Assembly: GCA_016722465.1 (NCBI GenBank)
Contig: JADKJC010000002.1
Span: 1,192,501 to 1,256,500, forward strand
DNA length: 64,000 nt
Source of the DNA: Chitinophagaceae bacterium
GTDB taxonomy: Bacteria; Bacteroidota; Bacteroidia; Chitinophagales; Chitinophagaceae
Reading direction: 5' to 3'
Below are positions 45,997-54,599 of the stretch, piece after piece (position 1 is the stretch's first letter; each line of letters starts with the position of its first letter). A model generated the notes under the pieces. That model worked only from the letters and a program-made list of their open reading frames with translations. It was not told the origin of the DNA and searched no databases. The position numbers were made by a program, and so were the translations under genes.

Positions 45997-46412
45997 AGCA
46001 CTCTTTTTAAATTATTCAAGAGAAGTAGTACAGGATGAAGTAGTATCCCGCCACAGCAGAAACAGAGGCTTAATAGCAGCAGTAACGCTGGTTACATAAA
46101 AATTAAACCTTCAACTATAAACGCTGGAAAACTATGTGAGAGTTTTGTAACGTTTATTAGTTCTGTTCCTTCGATGAGATCAGGATGTGGCCGAACAATA
46201 AACAAATCCGCCTGTAACGGCCACAAAAGTAAAGCAACCGGGCCGTTTTGCAAAATGTGATACTTACGTAAAGCGGTAAAACTGCCTGGCAATTGTATTT
46301 CCCTGTCCAAACAACAAATATTCCCGCTCAGTAACATTTGCTTTAAATGGCTTTATACCGGCACTATTTTCGTCTTGTTATTATTAATTCATCACAATTA
46401 AAATCATACATC
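45997..46412. other. Gene-free region with metH leader repeats
   Basis: A 416-bp intergenic region. On the minus strand, near the metH start, TACTACTTC occurs twice with a 15-bp period (46022-46030 and 46037-46045). No S-box, SAM-II or cobalamin riboswitch pattern was recognised, and no leader ORF with a good start could be placed. An 81-codon minus-strand reading (46092-46337) lacks any supporting feature. The rest is AT-rich and unremarkable. Confidence 0.5.
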
Positions 46413-46715
46413 ATGAAAAAGCTATTAATGATCCTTGCCATTGCGGTTACAGTTGTTTCCTGTACCAAACAAGGCCTTCCTAATGACAATTCATCATCAG
46501 GCAGTTCGTCTTCAACTGGTGTAGAAGACAGGGTTGGTACCCCTCCGGCAGTAGTAGCGGCAGCATTTGTCACCAACTTCGGCAATGTACCGGTAAGGCA
46601 ATGGAAACTAAGGAGCGATGGAACCTGGAGAGCGCATTTTACAAGGAATGGAGTGGCATGGGAAGCAACCTATACAGCAGCAGGTGTATTGATTAAATCC
46701 GAAGCTTCAAGATAA
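46413..46715 (+). CDS. PepSY-like lipoprotein
   Basis: A 100-residue lipoprotein from ATG 46413 (MKKLLMILAIAVTVVSC), with Cys17 in a lipobox. After a Ser/Asn-rich linker comes one PepSY-like/BLIP-like module: VVAAAFVTNFGNVPVRQWKL, then DGTWRAHFTRNGVAWEATY and VLIKSEA. Members are small periplasmic proteins of unknown function that may bind or inhibit other proteins. The longer reading upstream (from 46347) lacks support. A terminator follows. Confidence 0.8.
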   Translation: MKKLLMILAIAVTVVSCTKQGLPNDNSSSGSSSSTGVEDRVGTPPAVVAAAFVTNFGNVPVRQWKLRSDGTWRAHFTRNGVAWEATYTAAGVLIKSEASR

Positions 46716-46746
46716 TCGTCCCGTTTTTAATTTCTGAACATCCGCC

Positions 46747-46783
46747 ATCCGCCGGTTAAAGCAATTTGACCGGCGGATTTTTA
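46747..46783 (+). terminator. Intrinsic terminator after the PepSY-like gene
   Basis: ATCCGCCGGT (46747-46756) and ACCGGCGGAT (46769-46778) form a perfect 10-bp stem followed by five T residues. Confidence 0.88.
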
Positions 46784-47108
46784 TGTGTAACGTTTGGTAA
46801 AGAAAGTTCTCTAAATATGCTCTTTAAATTATTCTAATAGTATTAAAATTCGGGCCATGCCTCCACAGCCGGCGGGCTGCGTTATTGGAACGGTGCGGCT
46901 TTTGATTCTTTCAAAAAATTAGCTACACATTTTTTGAACCCCGCCATTGGTGGGACCGAACCAAAAGAGGCCCCTTATCCAATAACTGGTAAGAGTGGGT
47001 GTATAAAAATTTAAATTGCAATATTAAATTCAAGAGCGATTAATAAACAGATGCCTGGAACAAGCTGACTGCTCATTGACCATTCACTATTCATCATTCA
47101 CTTTCTCA
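46784..47108. repeat. Gene-free region with a multi-arm inverted-repeat element (46881-46986)
   Basis: No gene is seen in this stretch. GTTATTGGA (46881-46889) and TCCAATAAC (46978-46986) are perfect outer arms. Inside, GGC..TTTTGATTC pairs with GAACCAAAAG..GCC, and TCAAAAAAT (46911-46919) pairs exactly with ATTTTTTGA (46929-46937). An AGCC/GGCT palindrome precedes it. The 106-bp core looks like a folded mobile repeat or a structured RNA. Near 47080-47101, ATTCAC/ATTCATC heptamer-like repeats occur. Confidence 0.6.
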
Positions 47109-47879
47109 CTAATTACTATCTCCCAGCCACAGTTTAAAATCGCCGGAACGTTCCGTACTTACGATGGTCTCATGTTTTGCCGGCGGATTCAGTTTTATCA
47201 GCACACGGCTTTTTGAATAAGAGAACATTTCGGCAATGGAAGTAATGCTGATGATGTACTGGCGGTTGATACGAAAAAAAACATGTGGGTCAAGCATAGA
47301 TTCCAATGCATCCAGATTAAAATCGATTGTATAGCGGCGGCCTTCTTTGGTAGTAAGAAAATTGATTTTGTCTTCCGTATAAAAATAAGCTGCTTCTTCA
47401 ATGCTGATGGTTTTTAAATGCTCGCCATATTTTACAGCAAACCGCTTTTTGTATTTTGATTCACCGCCTGCAGCCATGGCTTCAATCAACTTACCGATAT
47501 CTGGTATACCGGCTTGCTTAACTTGTGACAGCATTTTATACTTTTCAATCGCTGCAGCCAACGCTTCTTTTTTAACCGGCTTCAGCAGGTAATCAATACT
47601 GTTCACTTTAAATGCCTCAATGGCGTATTGATCATAAGCGGTGGTAAAAATTACCGGGCAAAGTGTTTTTACTGCTTTGAATATTTCAAAGCTGAGTCCA
47701 TCTGCCAACTGTATGTCGGAAATGATAAGGTCGGGCAATGGATTATTCTGCAGCCATTTAACAGCAGATGAAACACTTACGATATTTTCCGGCACAGTAA
47801 CGCCTGGTTCAATTTCTTTTAATAATTTCTCCAGCCTTTTTGCCGCCGGCTCTTCATCTTCAAGCAATAGAATGTTCAT
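47109..47879 (-). CDS. LytTR-family response regulator
   Basis: A 256-residue transcription regulator. The receiver domain (1-120) has LLLEDEEPAAKRLEKLL, the phospho-acceptor Asp in LIISDIQLADG near 54-56, TTAYD and YLLKPVKKE. The LytTR DNA-binding domain (about 148-250) has KTISIEEAAYFYTEDKINF, then DPHVFFRINRQYIISI. It begins one base after the stop of the sensor kinase gene, so the pair is certainly co-expressed. Its targets probably include the envelope genes upstream in the same operon. Confidence 0.95.
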   Translation of the reverse strand: MNILLLEDEEPAAKRLEKLLKEIEPGVTVPENIVSVSSAVKWLQNNPLPDLIISDIQLADGLSFEIFKAVKTLCPVIFTTAYDQYAIEAFKVNSIDYLLKPVKKEALAAAIEKYKMLSQVKQAGIPDIGKLIEAMAAGGESKYKKRFAVKYGEHLKTISIEEAAYFYTEDKINFLTTKEGRRYTIDFNLDALESMLDPHVFFRINRQYIISITSIAEMFSYSKSRVLIKLNPPAKHETIVSTERSGDFKLWLGDSN

Positions 47880-47880
47880 A

Positions 47881-50781
47881 TCAGTTATGTTTAAGAATTG
47901 GAAGGCTTACCATGAAATTTTCATGGGTAGGTTTTATCAGTACCGGCTTATCACTCAGCAATGCATAACGGCTCACAATATTCTGCAGGCCCATACCGGT
48001 GCCTTTTTCCTTGTTTATTTTTTTGTTGACATTATTCTGAACAATAACATATCCGTCCTGCGTATCGATCTGTATCAGCAAGGCCGCTTCTTTGGATACT
48101 ACATTGTGTTTAATGGCATTCTCGGTTAACAACTGTAATGTAAGGGGTGGTAAAAAAATGCATTCCTGATCCTGCCCGGCAATATGGATATCAAGCTGCA
48201 AATGATTGCCATACCGCTTTTGCTGCAGGTACAAGTAATTTTGCAACAATGATATTTCTTCTGTTAATGAAATGGTATCCCTGTCACGATAGTTTACAAT
48301 ATTCCTGAAGAAGTCGGACAGCTGCTCTACATACTCCACTGCATTTTTCGGATTGTCTTCGATGGTAGAAATAAGCGTATTAAAACTGTTGAACAGAAAG
48401 TGTGGGTTCACCTGGTTACGCAATACTTCAAACTCAAATTTTATTTTTTCGCCCTGCAGTCTTTCCATGTGAGTTAAATGCGCTTCTCTTCTTTTGATAT
48501 ACCAATACAACAACCCAATAAATACAATACTACACCCAACAATAAACCACCATGTTTTCCAGAATGGTTTTGCTATTTCAAATGCATATGCTGCTTCGGA
48601 AACGCTGTTAAAATTTTTATTTAAGGACGAACGTACCCTGAACACATATTTACCCGGCAGCAGCCTTGGAAAGGATTTGCTGTTATCCGCCGTAAACTGC
48701 CAGGGGCTGTCAAGACCTTCCAGTTTATACTGGTAAAAAACTTTATCCGGACTGGTGAAGTAAATGCCTGTGAAATCAAAGCTGATATTATTCTCGTTAT
48801 ATTTAAACCGGTGCATGGCAACCGTATCAATTTCGTTTAAAAACAGCTGTACACTTTCAATAATGGTATGGGGTATTGTGCTGATCCCTTCAAGCGGATT
48901 GTATTGCAGTATTCCTTTTTTAGTACCAACAAAAATATTCCCATCGTTATCTGTACATACTGCACCGAGGCCATCGTTAATACCGGATATTCCCTGTGAG
49001 GTATTGATGTATGAAAGGCCACCTGTTGTTCCATTGATAATATCAATGCCTTCTTTATGTATCACAATGATATTGCCAAGTTTATCAGCCTTTATAGCCG
49101 AAACTGACAAACTGCTTAACCCTTCATTAAGGCCGTAGTTGGTAAATGTTTTACCATCAAATGAATAAACACCTGCACTGCTGGTGCTGAACCAGATTGT
49201 ACCCTTCTGATCTTCTGTTACGGAATAAATATGTTCATCCCTAATACCATTCTTTTCATTGTAATGTGTAAATACACCATTGCTCAGCATTGTCAGCCCT
49301 TTGCCATCTGTTGCAAACCATACCCGTTGTTTACTGTCTTTAAATACATTGTAGATGTAAGTACTGCCGATCGTTTGGATATTATTATAACTGGTGAATG
49401 TGTATTCATGATTGATGGTATTGTTTGCCGGGGTCAGTTCAAATACAAGGGCTCCCTCCAGCCCTGCCGCACACACTGTTTTGCCATTGCCGGTGATGGA
49501 GAGAATGCTTCCCGATCTTACAGCTTCTTTCAATTGTCTTGTTTGCCCGGTTATGGGATTCAGTATATAAATACCGTTACCCATTGTGCCGATCCAGATA
49601 TTGCGAAATTGATCCTGGTATAAACTGGTGACATCCGTTTTTATATCAAGCCCGGCTACGGGATATTTTTTTGAAATATACCTGCCATCTTTATAGGTGT
49701 ATTTTACCACCGCCATATCTGTTCCGGTCCAGTAGTTTTTTTCATCGTCCACGAGTATGGTATGCACAGTTACAAAAAATTCATCACTGTAAAGCTGGTG
49801 TAATTTCAACGCATTACAGGATGCCCTTACCAATATATTATTATCCACTATCAACCACATGTTACCCTGGTTATCTTCAATAAGATTGCCGGCATTTTTT
49901 TGCTGTGCGGATAACACCTGCACTGGTATGAGTTGATCAGTTGCAGGCAAATAATTGATTAACCCACTGTCCTGTGTGGTAATCCAGACATTGCCATGCG
50001 TATAGTACACTGCATTTACCTGGCCCTTATTCCAGCCTGCAACAGTTGATGGAACGGTAATTTTTTTAGTACTGTGGTTGTAGAGGCAAAAGCCTTTGTC
50101 CTGCAGGCCGATCCAGAAATTGCCATTGCCGTCAGGCACAATGGAAGTAACAATATAATCGGGCAATCCCTTCGAAGGATCTATCATGCTTACACTTTTC
50201 TTTAGGCCATTACCGGAGCAAACAGCAAGCCCCTGGTCTGTTGCAGCAATCACATCCCCATTACCTGCCATTGCCATGGCATAGATGTTCAGATCGGTCA
50301 AACCATTTTCCTCATTGATCAGGTGCAAGCGCTTGTTGGTAAAATAATAAATGCCTTCGCCACGGGTGCTGAACCAGATATTATTGTTCCTGTCCTGTAA
50401 AAATGCAGTGATCCTTTTTTTTGGCAAGCCTTCTTCCGGTTCGATGTATTGTAATTTTCCGGCAGTTGTTTTTGCAATGCGGCCGCTCTGATAACCTATC
50501 CAAAGTGCTTTTGCATTATCCTGAAAAATAGCAGTAACGGTATCACTGGTACCAGGTTTGTCCGTTTCAATTTTCCTAAACCGGCTACCGTCAAATTTAT
50601 ACAAGCCGGTACTACTGCCCACTAAAATATAGCCGTCGGAATTTTTAAAAAGGGAGAAGATCTTAGCCGTATTGTCTTCCAGTGTAAAACTTTTATATCC
50701 GGGCAACTGGGAATAGAGCTGCAGGCTTATAAACAGAAAAAGTATACAACAAAAAATTGAAAAGCACTTTCTCTGCAGCAT
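47881..50781 (-). CDS. Propeller-type sensor histidine kinase (LytS-like)
   Basis: A 966-residue inner-membrane sensor. A signal peptide (ends SLQLYSQ near 26) is followed by two-component-regulator propeller repeats (about 40-680; IWIGTMGNGIYIL, IWFSTSSAGVYSF), forming two seven-bladed propellers. A Y_Y_Y domain follows (about 690-755), then a helix (WWFIVGCSIVFIGLLYWYI) and a short His_kinase domain with NPHFLFNSFN carrying the phospho-His. The ATPase has ENAIKHN and GTGMGLQNI. It lacks the AraC module of hybrid sensors and pairs with the LytTR regulator. The YceI gene lies 10 bp upstream. Confidence 0.93.
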   Translation of the reverse strand: MLQRKCFSIFCCILFLFISLQLYSQLPGYKSFTLEDNTAKIFSLFKNSDGYILVGSSTGLYKFDGSRFRKIETDKPGTSDTVTAIFQDNAKALWIGYQSGRIAKTTAGKLQYIEPEEGLPKKRITAFLQDRNNNIWFSTRGEGIYYFTNKRLHLINEENGLTDLNIYAMAMAGNGDVIAATDQGLAVCSGNGLKKSVSMIDPSKGLPDYIVTSIVPDGNGNFWIGLQDKGFCLYNHSTKKITVPSTVAGWNKGQVNAVYYTHGNVWITTQDSGLINYLPATDQLIPVQVLSAQQKNAGNLIEDNQGNMWLIVDNNILVRASCNALKLHQLYSDEFFVTVHTILVDDEKNYWTGTDMAVVKYTYKDGRYISKKYPVAGLDIKTDVTSLYQDQFRNIWIGTMGNGIYILNPITGQTRQLKEAVRSGSILSITGNGKTVCAAGLEGALVFELTPANNTINHEYTFTSYNNIQTIGSTYIYNVFKDSKQRVWFATDGKGLTMLSNGVFTHYNEKNGIRDEHIYSVTEDQKGTIWFSTSSAGVYSFDGKTFTNYGLNEGLSSLSVSAIKADKLGNIIVIHKEGIDIINGTTGGLSYINTSQGISGINDGLGAVCTDNDGNIFVGTKKGILQYNPLEGISTIPHTIIESVQLFLNEIDTVAMHRFKYNENNISFDFTGIYFTSPDKVFYQYKLEGLDSPWQFTADNSKSFPRLLPGKYVFRVRSSLNKNFNSVSEAAYAFEIAKPFWKTWWFIVGCSIVFIGLLYWYIKRREAHLTHMERLQGEKIKFEFEVLRNQVNPHFLFNSFNTLISTIEDNPKNAVEYVEQLSDFFRNIVNYRDRDTISLTEEISLLQNYLYLQQKRYGNHLQLDIHIAGQDQECIFLPPLTLQLLTENAIKHNVVSKEAALLIQIDTQDGYVIVQNNVNKKINKEKGTGMGLQNIVSRYALLSDKPVLIKPTHENFMVSLPILKHN

Positions 50782-50791
50782 AATGATTGTA

Positions 50792-51346
50792 TTAGGGAGT
50801 AGCCAGGTCGGCCCTTACTTCCACTTTAATTTCTGAAGCCAGTTTTTCATGCACCACTTTTGGAATGGTAATATTGTGGTCGGCCAGCAAGACTGTAAAG
50901 TTCGATCTAACTGTAATTATCTTATCCTTTATTACCAGGTCAACCTTAATGATCCTTTCCTGTGCTACACCATGTACTGTAAAATTTCCTTTTGCCCTTA
51001 CGCTGTAGCTGCCGGGCTTGCTGTAATCGATGTCCTCTATCAGCTTGCCTTCAAAACTTGCATAGGGAAATTTTTCACTTTCCATATAGTTCTCATTAAA
51101 ATGTTCCTTTTGCAGCAGACCATTGAACCCTTTGAAGGAACTCATTTTAATGCGAAAAGCAAATTGCTTTCTGTCTGTATCTACCAAACCGGCCAATTCA
51201 TCGCTGGAAGCTTTTATCAGTTCCAGCGGAGCATCAGAACGAAAAGCGATTGAACCAGTGCTAACCTTATATACCACGGTAGGTTTAAAGGCTGCAGTAA
51301 TAAAAAAAATTGCACTAAAAAACAATATCTGTAAGCCTTTGACCAT
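50792..51346 (-). CDS. YceI family periplasmic protein (downstream copy)
   Basis: A 184-residue lipocalin-like protein. A signal peptide covers about 1-22 (LFFSAIFFITAAFKPTVV). The YceI barrel has LQKEHFNENYMESEKFPYAS, the family's FNENY...FP signature, then YSVRAKGNFTVHGV and ITVRSNFTVLLADHNITIP. YceI proteins bind isoprenoids or quinones in a hydrophobic pocket. It is the last structural gene before the sensor kinase gene. A second YceI is encoded two genes upstream. Confidence 0.9.
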   Translation of the reverse strand: MVKGLQILFFSAIFFITAAFKPTVVYKVSTGSIAFRSDAPLELIKASSDELAGLVDTDRKQFAFRIKMSSFKGFNGLLQKEHFNENYMESEKFPYASFEGKLIEDIDYSKPGSYSVRAKGNFTVHGVAQERIIKVDLVIKDKIITVRSNFTVLLADHNITIPKVVHEKLASEIKVEVRADLATP

Positions 51347-51407
51347 AATATTTAATAATACGGTTAAGGTAAATAAAAAATCTGTTCTTATTAGTTATGT
51401 ATTGCTG

Positions 51408-52313
51408 TTAGTTTTTACCAATGGTGAATACCCTTGAAATATTAAAGCCAAAAAGCACATCTCCTTTTTCCCATTTACCGGTTGTGCCTGTAATGAAATT
51501 TCTTTCCGTCATACCTGTTGAGTTGGTAAAATGTAACTGAAAAACGTGCCCCCCTGTTTCAATATCAAAACCTACTGATAGCGGATTGGTAGTGCCTTCG
51601 ATCCTGTATCCGGGTATTTGATAATAATATTCAACATTAAAACTGAGGCGCTTGGTCAATTTTTGCCTGCCACCAATACCGATTGCATACAGGTCGTTGG
51701 GATCGGTTGCCAGCACAGCAAGGTTACGGTGTATATAAGTTGGCATCAGTTGCAAAGATGTTCCTTCAGAAAACTTTCTGGCAATAATGAGTTGGTGTGT
51801 GTACGATAAACGGGAACTGAAATAATTTTTCCTGCTGGTATCGGCCCACTTTAATGACATCAGTGCAGCAGTACCAATATAACTTAATGTTATCGGCATA
51901 TTTCTTTTACCGGTTGATTGCCTCAGTAATTTGATCTTAACAAGACCGTCAAAAGTTTTTTGAAAAGTACTACGGCCAATGCCCACCATCAGGTAACGGT
52001 TAATGCCATAATCCAGGCCAAGGCGCATGGTGGCATTATCCAATCCGAAAAATTCATACCCCCCTTTGTTAAGGGTTCCAAAACGATGAGAAATTTTTAC
52101 ATCCAGTACCCCTTTGCCGACATTTTCAACCGTATGACCATTTACCAGGCGAGTGGTTTTAAAAGTGGCCGTGGTATAGTTGGTGGCATTTTTAGAATCC
52201 GATTCTTTTTCCAATTGCGCCATCAGGTCGGTCGTGTCGGCCTGTTGTGCAAGTGCCTTTCCTGTGATGTTTACACACAAAAAACACAACAGCAATAATT
52301 TCCTTTGCAACAT
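51408..52313 (-). CDS. DUF5777 family beta-barrel protein
   Basis: A 301-residue outer-membrane barrel candidate. The signal peptide ends at GKALAQQ (about 22). Most of the chain is amphipathic strands with aromatic ends (GVLDVKISHRFGTL, YLMVGIGRSTFQKTF, SFNVEYYYQIPGYRI) and it finishes FGFNISRVFTIGK. The segment GGYEFFGLDNATMRLGLDYG is characteristic of DUF5777. The family commonly lies next to YceI and heme-motif proteins, as here. Pore or scaffold function is inferred, not shown. Confidence 0.87.
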   Translation of the reverse strand: MLQRKLLLLCFLCVNITGKALAQQADTTDLMAQLEKESDSKNATNYTTATFKTTRLVNGHTVENVGKGVLDVKISHRFGTLNKGGYEFFGLDNATMRLGLDYGINRYLMVGIGRSTFQKTFDGLVKIKLLRQSTGKRNMPITLSYIGTAALMSLKWADTSRKNYFSSRLSYTHQLIIARKFSEGTSLQLMPTYIHRNLAVLATDPNDLYAIGIGGRQKLTKRLSFNVEYYYQIPGYRIEGTTNPLSVGFDIETGGHVFQLHFTNSTGMTERNFITGTTGKWEKGDVLFGFNISRVFTIGKN

Positions 52314-52337
52314 GTTCGATAAATATTTGTGTGTGAA

Positions 52338-52889
52338 TTACATTTTTTGATCGTAGAGGCAGTTCACTGTGATCTCGATTGTTTTTGAAATATTATTCTC
52401 CACCAGTTTTGGAATGGCTACCTTATAATCTGCGAGTGCAACAATGAAAATAGCCGTTCCGGTTATTTTACCGCCTTTAATAATAATATTCCCTTTTGTG
52501 GTAGCCGTATTGGTTACCCCATGTATGGTCAGTTCCCCACTCACAGTTACAGGATACGTACCATCAGAAGCAAAATTTACTTTGCTGATGTCGTTTATAG
52601 TTCCTTTAAAAGTTGATTTTGGAAATTTATCACTCTCCAGGTAATTCTCATTAAAATGCTCTTCCATCAGTGCCTTTGGAAAATGAAAACTTTTCACCAG
52701 CAGTGAAAACTGCAGTTCGCCGGTTTGAGGATTAAGCACACTCATCACCTGGTTATTATCCGCTTTGATATTCTCCATATTTGTTTTGGAAAAAAAAGAT
52801 ACATTGCCATTTTTAGTATAATATTTCTGAGCTGATACAGTATTGACTGCACTGATCAACATCCACACAGATAATAATATCCTTTTCAT
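52338..52889 (-). CDS. YceI family periplasmic protein (upstream copy)
   Basis: A 183-residue YceI protein. The signal peptide ends near NTVSAQK (about 21). The signature EEHFNENYLESDKFPKSTF is at about 80-98, followed by YPVTVSGELTIHGV and ITGTAIFIVALADYKVAIP. It is clearly related to the other YceI encoded here but diverged, so the two may bind different isoprenoids or act in series. It is followed by DUF5777 after 24 bp and preceded by the heme-motif lipoprotein gene by 18 bp. Confidence 0.9.
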   Translation of the reverse strand: MKRILLSVWMLISAVNTVSAQKYYTKNGNVSFFSKTNMENIKADNNQVMSVLNPQTGELQFSLLVKSFHFPKALMEEHFNENYLESDKFPKSTFKGTINDISKVNFASDGTYPVTVSGELTIHGVTNTATTKGNIIIKGGKITGTAIFIVALADYKVAIPKLVENNISKTIEITVNCLYDQKM

Positions 52890-52907
52890 AGTAATTTTTT
52901 TTGATGG

Positions 52908-53291
52908 TTAATTATTAGGAGCGCCGCTTTCAATCCAGCATTTAATAATATTGATTTCTGAAGGTTGCAGGGGGGCTGCAGAAGGCATTGATTTTTCTAC
53001 TACAGCCCGTATATTGATCCGGTCTTTTGCTGAACTTACCTGTGTATAATTCTGAAAAATCAATCCTCCGGAAGCCGTTGCATCATGACAGCCGGATGTT
53101 GCACATTTACCTGCAATCAACGGCGATACATCTGTACTGAATTTTGCAGAAATGGTAGCACAATCTACCACCTGGTTGCTGCCTGGATAAAGCAATGCTT
53201 CTTTATCATAGTAACAGCCGGTTGCAGAAATCATCATTGATAAGATAAGGCCGGCAGATAAAATATTTATTAGTTTTTGCTGATGGTTCAT
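52908..53291 (-). CDS. Lipoprotein with CX4CH heme-like motif
   Basis: A 127-residue lipoprotein from ATG 53291. The lipobox ISATGC places the lipidated Cys at 26. The domain resembles planctomycete-type cytochrome c, with KCATSGCH at 62-69, so the heme motif would be CX4CH rather than CX2CH. A distal Met is available in KSMPSAAPL. The end IIKCWIESGAPNN repeats that of the next protein upstream. It may be a one-heme electron carrier, or a member that has lost heme. Confidence 0.8.
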   Translation of the reverse strand: MNHQQKLINILSAGLILSMMISATGCYYDKEALLYPGSNQVVDCATISAKFSTDVSPLIAGKCATSGCHDATASGGLIFQNYTQVSSAKDRINIRAVVEKSMPSAAPLQPSEINIIKCWIESGAPNN

Positions 53292-53304
53292 ACAATAAAT
53301 GCTT

Positions 53305-53991
53305 TTAGTTATCAGGGGCACCAGATTCAATCCATTTTCTTACTACTGCAATTTTGCAGTCGCTGAGTTTAGCACCATTTTTAGGCATTGGGTAAGTACC
53401 GGTATGGTTGATGCTGATGTACAGTGTACCAAACAATGCCTGTTCCTTTACTCCATCGTAAGTATCCAGCGGGATATATCCCCCTGAGGCAGCTACACCA
53501 CTGTGGCATCCAAGGCAATTTGTTTGAAGAATCGGTTTTACTTTAGCTGCGTAGGTAAACTGGCTGCTGTCGCATGCAGATGAACAATTGCTGGTATTTC
53601 TTGCACCTTCATTGATCCACCTGGCAATCAAATTTATTTGTGATGCCGTTAAAGGATTCTCTGGCGGTTGCGGCATCCTGTCGTTACCACTCTCTACAAG
53701 CACTTCGTATATTTTACTGCCGCCTGCATTGCCGGCCCTTACTCCTTTTGAAACAATATTGGCATAAGTATCCAGTTGGTAGCCTTCTTCCCTTGATCCG
53801 GCATCATGACAACCGGATTTAGCACAATAACTCTGGAAAACAGGCAGGATATCACTTTGGAAACAAACTGCTCCATTTACTGCGATAGTATCTGAGGGAT
53901 CAATGGGAGTAAACGGGATTTCATGCTTACATGAAAACTGTGTAGCGGCCATAAAAATCATCAAAAAATAAAAGACTGATTTTTTTATCAT
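53305..53991 (-). CDS. Lipoprotein with two cytochrome c-like domains
   Basis: A 228-residue lipoprotein. TQFSC puts the lipidated Cys at 21. Domain 1 has YCAKSGCHD at 55-63 (CX4CH) with a distal Met in RMPQPP. Domain 2 has NCLGCHSG at 158-165 (CX2CH) with YPMPKNG. Both domains end in the WINEGA/WIESGA helix of the family. It is likely a membrane-anchored di-heme electron carrier facing the periplasm or cell surface. It is encoded between the OB-fold gene and the smaller heme-motif gene with 13-20 bp gaps. Confidence 0.85.
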   Translation of the reverse strand: MIKKSVFYFLMIFMAATQFSCKHEIPFTPIDPSDTIAVNGAVCFQSDILPVFQSYCAKSGCHDAGSREEGYQLDTYANIVSKGVRAGNAGGSKIYEVLVESGNDRMPQPPENPLTASQINLIARWINEGARNTSNCSSACDSSQFTYAAKVKPILQTNCLGCHSGVAASGGYIPLDTYDGVKEQALFGTLYISINHTGTYPMPKNGAKLSDCKIAVVRKWIESGAPDN

Positions 53992-54010
53992 ACAATTATC
54001 AGGATTAAAA

Positions 54011-54448
54011 TTATTTTACCAGGTAACCTCTTACTAAATACACATCCCCCATGATACCAAGGTCTGCATCGCCCTGACCAATACCACTACAAATGCCTTT
54101 TATTGCAACAGTTGCGCCTTCCTTTATATCATCGGCGGGGCCTTCCATGGTACAATTAATAAAAGCACCATCGGCACCTGTTTTAATCAGTACCAACGCC
54201 TGGTTTTGCTGATTTTTTGAGATGCTATTTACCGTACCGGAAACTTCCAGCACCTGTTGAATATAATGTTGCTTTGCAGAAACAGAATCGGTGGTGAATG
54301 CTTTATACAACTCGGTGGCAACCACTTTTGTTCCGGTTGCGCCTGCTATGTCCAGGTGGGGTTTGTTCCAGATAAAATAACCCAGTGCTGCACCCACTAA
54401 TGTGAGTACAATAATTACTGATAGTATTTTTTTTGCTTTACCTGCCAT
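54011..54448 (-). CDS. OB-fold (tRNA_anti-like) membrane-anchored protein
   Basis: A 145-residue protein from ATG 54448 (MAGKAKKILSVIIVLTLVGA) with one N-terminal membrane helix and a periplasmic OB fold of the tRNA_anti-like type (about 60-145): YIQQVLEVSGTVNSISK, ALVLIKTGADGAFINCTM, GATVAIKGICSGIGQGD and a last strand VYLVRGYLVK. No nucleic-acid role is implied. The first gene of the apparent operon, it follows a strong terminator and precedes the two cytochrome-like genes. Confidence 0.82.
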   Translation of the reverse strand: MAGKAKKILSVIIVLTLVGAALGYFIWNKPHLDIAGATGTKVVATELYKAFTTDSVSAKQHYIQQVLEVSGTVNSISKNQQNQALVLIKTGADGAFINCTMEGPADDIKEGATVAIKGICSGIGQGDADLGIMGDVYLVRGYLVK

Positions 54449-54540
54449 ATCCTGATTGCTTGGGATAAAGATATAGACCAGCTGCTGTTTGGCAGGTAAT
54501 AAACACACCCAACAGGAAAAAAATGTAACCGAACGGGAAA

Positions 54541-54587
54541 AAAAGTGCCTTAAGCTACCTGTTGAGCAGGTAGCTTAAGGCACTTTT
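54541..54587 (-). terminator. Strong 21-bp hairpin terminator
   Basis: Two exact inverted arms of 21 bp (54541-54561 and 54567-54587) surround a TTGAG loop. The arms end in A4/T4, extended by A residues at 54535-54540. It ends the T9SS gene and separates it from the OB-fold operon; it could act on either strand. Confidence 0.9.
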
Positions 54588-54599
54588 GGGTACTTTGCT

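Noticed and set aside
45997..46090. Attenuation leader peptide ahead of metH
   Set aside because: The frame through the TACTACTTC repeats has no usable start codon between the upstream stop and the repeats, so a leader peptide cannot be supported.
46092..46337. 81-codon minus-strand ORF upstream of metH
   Set aside because: No signal, domain or start-site support, and its sequence lacks any family-like motif; likely chance.
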